A DNA stretch of 25,907 bases, taken from RFQD01 sp049314515. GTDB lineage: Bacteria; Actinomycetota; Actinomycetes; Actinomycetales; Microbacteriaceae. The notes below the pieces were generated by a model that made no database searches, had not been told where the DNA came from, and was given only the letters and a program-made list of their open reading frames with translations. This document shows, in pieces, positions 21,655 through 25,907 of the stretch. The translations under genes were made by a program, and so were the position numbers. Position 1 is the stretch's first letter. The number at the start of each line of letters is the position of its first letter. The stretch lies in contig JBMOEY010000015.1 in assembly GCA_049314515.1 (NCBI GenBank), forward strand, positions 1 to 25,907, in the 5' to 3' direction.

Positions 21655-23927
21655 TGACGATGCTGATGCCCAACGACCCGTTATTGACCGGGTTGAACCC
21701 GCAACAAGCAGAAGCCGTGCAATACCGCGGGCCGGCGTTATTGATTGTGGCGGGCGCCGGTTCGGGCAAAACCCGAGTGTTGACGCACCGCATTGCGAGT
21801 TTGGTGCGCAACTCGGAAGCGTGGCCGAGCCAGATTCTGGCTATTACCTTTACGAACAAAGCTGCGGCCGAGATGCGCGAGCGCGCCGAACAGCTGTTGG
21901 GCGCCGCCACCGAAGGCATGTGGATCTCGACATTCCACTCGTCGTGTGTGCGCATCCTGCGTCGTGAAGCAGAGAACTTTGGATTCACGAAGAGCTTCAC
22001 GATTTACGACTCGCACGATTCGCGCACGCTGATCAAGCGCATCATCAAAGAGTTTGACGCCGAGTCGTTCGGTCTGACGGTATCGGGAGTCGCCGGCAAG
22101 ATTTCGCGTTTGAAAAACGAACTCACCGACGTGGAGTCCTATGCGCGTTCGGTTAACGTGGATGACCGTAACGAAGCGGCTTTTCTGAGCGTGTTTCGCG
22201 AGTACACGCGCACGTTGCAAGCAGCCAATGCCTTCGATTTCGACGATCTCATTGCGCAGACTGTCTTCTTATTCCGAGCCTTCCCGCACGTGGCCGACGT
22301 GTATCGCAAGAAGTTTCGCCACATCTTGGTCGACGAATACCAGGACACGAACCACGCACAGTACGCGCTTATTCACGAACTCACGCGCGAGACCCACGAT
22401 GGGCTCCCGGGTGCATCGCTCACGGTGGTCGGTGACTCCGATCAGTCGATTTATGCCTTTCGTGGCGCTGACATTCGTAATATTGCCGAGTTTGAGCGTG
22501 ATTTTTCGGGTGCGCACGTGGTCATGCTCGAACAGAACTACCGTTCGACGCAGAACATCCTGTCGGCGGCAAACGCTGTCATCGGCAATAACTTCAATCG
22601 TCAAGACAAAAAACTCTGGACTGATGTCGGCGACGGAGCCAAAATCGTGGGCTTCACCGGATACTCGGCGCACGACGAGGCGCAGTTCGTGGTCGACGAG
22701 ATTTCGTCGCTGCACGCTCAGGGCCTCGCCTACAACGACATTGCCGTGTTTTACCGCACCAACTCGCAGACGCGTGCGCTCGAGGAAATCTTCATTCGCT
22801 CGGCCGTGCCGTACCGAATTCTGGGGGGCACCAAGTTCTACGAGCGAGCCGAGATCAAAGACGTGATGGGCTATCTCGTGACCGTCGCGAATCCGAGCGA
22901 TTCGCTTGCGACCCGGCGCATCCTGAACGCCCCAAAGCGTGGCATTGGTCCCGCAACCGAGGCGCAACTGCAGTCGTTCGCAGACCAAAACGCAATCACG
23001 CTGCGCGAGTCACTCAAGTTCGCGGACGGGCTTGGTCTCGGCCCCAAAGTTTCGGGTGCCATTCGAGAGCTGGATGCCCTGCTCACCGAATCTGAGGCGA
23101 TGGCCGCGACGGGCAAGGTGGGCGAGCTGCTCACGATGGTGCTCGAGCGCACGGGCTACGTTGTCGCACTGCGTTCCACACGGGATGCGCAAGACGAGGC
23201 GCGCGCCGAAAACGTCGAAGAACTTTTGGCAGTCACGAAAGAGTTTGACAAGAACAACCCCGAGGGCACCCTCATTGATTTTCTGACCGAGGTGTCTCTC
23301 GTGGCGGCCGCCGACGAGATCGACGATTCGAGCGGCTCGGTGAGTTTGATGACTCTGCACACGGCCAAGGGGCTTGAATACGATGCGGTGTTCATCACTG
23401 GGATTGAGGAGGAACTTCTCCCTCACCGCATGGCCGCCATGGAACCCGGGGGCGAGGCAGAAGAGCGACGTCTGTTCTACGTGGGAATCACCCGGGCGCG
23501 CAAACACTTGCACCTTTCATTGGCAATGCAGCGCGCTCTCTTCGGTCAATCGAACCTTGCCATGCCCTCGCGCTATTTACAGGAGATTCCTACTGAGCTC
23601 ATTGAGTGGCGTGAAAACCAGGCCGGGCTCGGCGGAGTGCCACGCGCAGTGGGTTCGAGCGGCTACGGCTCGGCGTCGCGATGGCGCGAGCCCGAAGCCC
23701 TGCCCGAGCGCCCGAAAGCCGAGTGGGCGAACCGTGTCACAAACAAGATGCGCGACAACGGCGACTTGGAATTGGTCGCCGGTGATCGAATTCATCACGC
23801 TGACTTTGGCGACGGCACGGTCAATCAGGTGACGGGCGAGGGAGCAAAGCGTGTGGCGCACTGCACCTTTGACCGGGCGGGCGCGAAGAAGCTGCTCATC
23901 AAAGTTGCGCCGATTGAGAAGATTTAG
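21654..23927 (+). CDS. pcrA: ATP-dependent DNA helicase PcrA/UvrD
   Basis: This 757-residue superfamily 1A helicase works in DNA repair and replication-fork maintenance, unwinding 3' to 5'. All motifs are present: Q-motif LNPQQAEAV, Walker A GAGSGKT (about 34-40), motif Ia TFTNKAAAEMRER, II VDEYQDTNHAQY, III GDSDQSIYAFRGAD, IV EQNYRST, V MTLHTAKGLEYDAVF and VI LFYVGITRARKHL. The C-terminal tail (ELVAGDRIHHADFGDGTVNQVTGEG... KLLIKVAPIEKI) is the Tudor-like domain that in PcrA binds RNA polymerase, which favours PcrA over Rep. Start ATG 21654 is the most upstream, near a -10 box. It is convergent with the VIT gene, with 30 bases between. Confidence 0.96.
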   Translation: MTMLMPNDPLLTGLNPQQAEAVQYRGPALLIVAGAGSGKTRVLTHRIASLVRNSEAWPSQILAITFTNKAAAEMRERAEQLLGAATEGMWISTFHSSCVRILRREAENFGFTKSFTIYDSHDSRTLIKRIIKEFDAESFGLTVSGVAGKISRLKNELTDVESYARSVNVDDRNEAAFLSVFREYTRTLQAANAFDFDDLIAQTVFLFRAFPHVADVYRKKFRHILVDEYQDTNHAQYALIHELTRETHDGLPGASLTVVGDSDQSIYAFRGADIRNIAEFERDFSGAHVVMLEQNYRSTQNILSAANAVIGNNFNRQDKKLWTDVGDGAKIVGFTGYSAHDEAQFVVDEISSLHAQGLAYNDIAVFYRTNSQTRALEEIFIRSAVPYRILGGTKFYERAEIKDVMGYLVTVANPSDSLATRRILNAPKRGIGPATEAQLQSFADQNAITLRESLKFADGLGLGPKVSGAIRELDALLTESEAMAATGKVGELLTMVLERTGYVVALRSTRDAQDEARAENVEELLAVTKEFDKNNPEGTLIDFLTEVSLVAAADEIDDSSGSVSLMTLHTAKGLEYDAVFITGIEEELLPHRMAAMEPGGEAEERRLFYVGITRARKHLHLSLAMQRALFGQSNLAMPSRYLQEIPTELIEWRENQAGLGGVPRAVGSSGYGSASRWREPEALPERPKAEWANRVTNKMRDNGDLELVAGDRIHHADFGDGTVNQVTGEGAKRVAHCTFDRAGAKKLLIKVAPIEKI

Positions 23928-23957
23928 CTTGACCGCATCAAATGCTCCCGGTGCCAG

Positions 23958-24662
23958 CTAGGCTGCGACGCCGAAGGCTGTCCCGATTCCGTAGGTAATC
24001 GCCAAGGCCACGGCCCCACCGATGGTCACGCGAGCAATCGAGCGCGGAATCGGGCTTCCTCCGATGTAGGCACCCACGCCACCTGTGATGGCGAGGGCAA
24101 CCAGCGAGGCGGCTACCGTCGCCGGGATGCGCCATTCCACAGGTGAGAGCAGCACCGTTGCGACCGGCAGTGCGGCACCCACGAGAAACGAAATCGCCGA
24201 TGACATTGCGGCGTGCCATGGATTGGTGAGTTGATCCTCAGTTATGTGGAGTTCCGCTTCGAGGTGCGCACGCAGAACGTCGTGCGCGGTTAGCTCGGTG
24301 GCGACCTTCCGTGCGGTTTCGGGCGTCAGACCCTTGGCCTGATAGATGAGGACGAGCTCCTCAAACTCCTCGTCGGGCATTTCTTCGAGCTCTCGGCGTT
24401 CTTTGTTGATGAGCGCCCGTTCGCTGTCGCGTTGGCTGCTGACGGACACGTATTCACCGAGCGCCATCGAGGTCGCACCGGCGGCCACGCTTGCAATTCC
24501 AGCAATCAGAATTGCCACCGAGTCGGTGGTTGCGGCGGCCACGCCGACCAACAGTGCGGCGACCGAAACGATGCCATCGTTGGCGCCGAGTACGCCCGCA
24601 CGAAGCCAATTAAGCTTGGACGCGAAGGCAAGGTCGTGCGGTTCGAAGTCATGTTGAGCCAT
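23958..24662 (-). CDS. VIT1/CCC1 family membrane transporter
   Basis: This 234-residue protein matches the vacuolar iron transporter-like family. An N-terminal HDFEPHDLAFASKLNWLRAGVLGANDGIVSVAALLVGVAAA leads into the first helices. SMALGEYVSVSSQRDSERA and a charged cytosolic segment (about residues 85-140, ERRELEEMPDEEFEELVLIYQAKGLTPETARKVATEL) follow, then NPWHAAMSSAISFLVGAALPV and two final helix regions. The charged segment is the metal-binding domain of the family, and members export Fe2+ or Mn2+ from the cytosol. Metal specificity cannot be told. ATG 24662 is taken from family similarity, although its GGAG site is only two bases away. The frame is open to 24752 and a GTG a few codons upstream remains possible. 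It is divergent from sucC. Confidence 0.9.
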   Translation of the reverse strand: MAQHDFEPHDLAFASKLNWLRAGVLGANDGIVSVAALLVGVAAATTDSVAILIAGIASVAAGATSMALGEYVSVSSQRDSERALINKERRELEEMPDEEFEELVLIYQAKGLTPETARKVATELTAHDVLRAHLEAELHITEDQLTNPWHAAMSSAISFLVGAALPVATVLLSPVEWRIPATVAASLVALAITGGVGAYIGGSPIPRSIARVTIGGAVALAITYGIGTAFGVAA

Positions 24663-24716
24663 GGCTCCAAGCAAACCACAGCGATGCGCAAACACACTAA
24701 AGTTGAAAAAAACAAC

Positions 24717-24734
24717 TATCTCGACATCAAGATA
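24717..24734. promoter_or_regulatory. 18-bp palindromic operator candidate in front of sucC
   Basis: TATCTCGACATCAAGATA: each half agrees with the reverse complement of the other at seven of nine positions. It lies between the divergent VIT and sucC genes, just before TACTTT (24733-24738), a possible -10 box of sucC. The form resembles MarR-family operators with TATCTTGA-type half sites. Confidence 0.5.
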
Positions 24735-24752
24735 CTTTGTAAGGGAACCCAC

Positions 24753-25907
24753 GTGGATTTATACGAATATCAAGCTCGCGACCTCTTTGAGAGTTACGGG
24801 GTTCCCGTACTCGCGGGAATCATCGCTGACACGCCGGCGGAAGCGCGTGCAGCCGCCGAAAAGCTCGGTGGTGTCGTCGTCGTCAAGGCACAGGTCAAGA
24901 TCGGTGGCCGCGGCAAGGCCGGAGGCGTCAAAGTCGCCAAGAACCCCGACGAGGCTGAAGAGGCCGCGAAGGCCATTCTTGGCCTCGACATCAAAGGTCA
25001 CGTGGTCAAGCGTGTCATGGTCGCCGCGGGCGCCCGCATCGCGGCGGAATACTACTTTTCGGTGTTACTCGACCGGGCAAACCGCTCCTACCTGTCACTG
25101 ACCAGCTTCGAGGGCGGGATGGAAATCGAGCAGCTCGCCGTCGAAAAGCCGGAGGCCCTCGCTCGAGTCGAGGTTGACCCATCCATTGGCATCACCCTCG
25201 AGAAGGCCAAAGAGATTGCCGTGGCGGCGAAGTTCCCTGCCGACCTCGTTGACAAGGTGGCACCCGTTTTTGTGAAGCTCTACGAGGTCTACACCGGCGA
25301 AGATGCAACGCTTGTTGAAGTCAATCCGCTCGTACTCACCGAAGAGGGCGACATCGTCGCACTCGATGGCAAGGTGTCGCTCGATGAGAACGCTGCTTTC
25401 CGTCACCCGAACCACGAGGCCCTTGAAGACAAGGCAGCTGCCGACCCCCTCGAGGCCAAGGCAAAGGCAATGGACCTCAACTACGTCAAGCTCGACGGGC
25501 AGGTTGGCATCATCGGTAACGGTGCCGGACTGGTTATGAGCACGCTCGACGTGGTTGCCTACGCTGGTGAAAACCACGGCGGCGTCAAGCCCGCCAACTT
25601 CCTCGACATCGGTGGTGGAGCCTCCGCTGAGGTGATGGCTGCCGGTCTCGACGTGATTCTCGGTGACCCGCAGGTCAAGAGCGTTTTTGTCAACGTCTTT
25701 GGTGGAATCACGGCGTGTGACGCCGTAGCGAACGGAATTGTCTCGGCACTCGAGATTTTGGGCGACGCGGCCACCAAACCACTTGTCGTGCGACTCGATG
25801 GCAACAACGTTGAAGAGGGGCGTCGCATCCTCACCGAAGCAAATCACCCACTCGTGACTCTCGCCGCCGGCATGGATGAAGGCGCCGACAAGGCCGCCGA
25901 ACTCGCC
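24753..25907 (+). CDS. sucC: Succinyl-CoA synthetase beta subunit (3' end cut)
   Basis: SucC is the nucleotide- and succinate-binding subunit of the citric acid cycle enzyme that makes succinate and ATP or GTP from succinyl-CoA. The 385 codons present start with MDLYEYQARDLFESYGVPVLAG. They continue with the ATP-grasp domain (VVVKAQVKIGGRGKAGGVKVAKNPDEA, then AAEYYFSVLLDR, LVEVNPLVLTEEGDIVALDGKV) and the CoA ligase-like domain (VGIIGNGAGLVMSTLDVVAYAG, NFLDIGGGAS, VNVFGGITACDAVANGIV). Only a few codons are missing, as family members have about 388 residues; sucD is expected next. GTG 24753 is chosen because the family N-terminus begins there and an AAGGG site precedes it. Confidence 0.96.
   Translation, partial: MDLYEYQARDLFESYGVPVLAGIIADTPAEARAAAEKLGGVVVVKAQVKIGGRGKAGGVKVAKNPDEAEEAAKAILGLDIKGHVVKRVMVAAGARIAAEYYFSVLLDRANRSYLSLTSFEGGMEIEQLAVEKPEALARVEVDPSIGITLEKAKEIAVAAKFPADLVDKVAPVFVKLYEVYTGEDATLVEVNPLVLTEEGDIVALDGKVSLDENAAFRHPNHEALEDKAAADPLEAKAKAMDLNYVKLDGQVGIIGNGAGLVMSTLDVVAYAGENHGGVKPANFLDIGGGASAEVMAAGLDVILGDPQVKSVFVNVFGGITACDAVANGIVSALEILGDAATKPLVVRLDGNNVEEGRRILTEANHPLVTLAAGMDEGADKAAELA

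Noticed and set aside
24701..24717. AGTTG-A7-CAACT hairpin before sucC
   Set aside because: Five-bp stem around an A-run; too weak for a terminator and in a promoter region where A-tracts are common.
24663..24752. Thirty-residue N-terminal extension of the VIT protein
   Set aside because: It covers the sucC regulatory region and has no similarity to the family, though a GTG start a few codons upstream of 24662 cannot be excluded.

Overview
The window looks like a stretch of core chromosome from a high-GC Gram-positive bacterium, most likely an actinobacterium of the Microbacteriaceae or close relatives. The reasons are the gene order guaB - guaB3 - glpD - SURF1 - DUF3817 - guaA, an HrcA/CIRCE-controlled groES without an adjacent groEL, TANNNT-type -10 boxes placed directly before start codons, and many GTG starts. 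The genus cannot be fixed from sequence alone. Coding density is high. No gene-free stretch exceeds about 250 bases, and no tRNA, rRNA, CRISPR array or transposase was seen.

Layout. Positions 1-827 hold the 3' part of tsaD (tRNA t6A modification). Positions 947-2515 hold four consecutive genes for small DUF4190-like two-helix membrane proteins, a local tandem expansion. A minus-strand THUMP-like methyltransferase (2496-3737) follows and faces away from groES (3883-4176), whose promoter carries two HrcA-type inverted repeats. Next comes a RarD/EamA-type permease gene (4268-5188).

Positions 5266-11816 form a branched-chain amino acid or amide (Liv/Urt-type) ABC transport locus. Two substrate-binding lipoprotein genes lie on the plus strand: a strongly shortened paralogue and a full-length one. 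The operon livH-livM-livG-livF lies on the minus strand, and the two halves converge on a pair of strong terminators at 7573-7658. The LivH permease carries an unusual secreted N-terminal domain.

Positions 12069-19385 form a guanine-nucleotide cluster on the plus strand: guaB (IMP dehydrogenase), guaB3 (CBS-less paralogue with a Ser at the catalytic Cys position), glpD, SURF1, DUF3817 and guaA (GMP synthase). GuaB and GuaA together convert IMP to XMP to GMP. guaB3 through SURF1 are overlapped or closely spaced, and the DUF3817-guaA pair has its own leaderless-type promoter.

The right end holds a Bax inhibitor-1/YccA membrane protein (minus), a glycerophosphodiester phosphodiesterase, a PcrA/UvrD helicase, a VIT1/CCC1-type transporter (minus), and sucC, cut by the window end only a few codons before its expected stop.

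Most of the window is ordinary core genome. The items most worth a second look are the internally deleted substrate-binding paralogue, the LivH fusion, the DUF4190 tandem array with a repeated promoter, the shared leaderless-promoter architecture, the double CIRCE, the roughly 170-base imperfect inverted repeat after guaA, and an 18-bp palindrome in the sucC promoter region.
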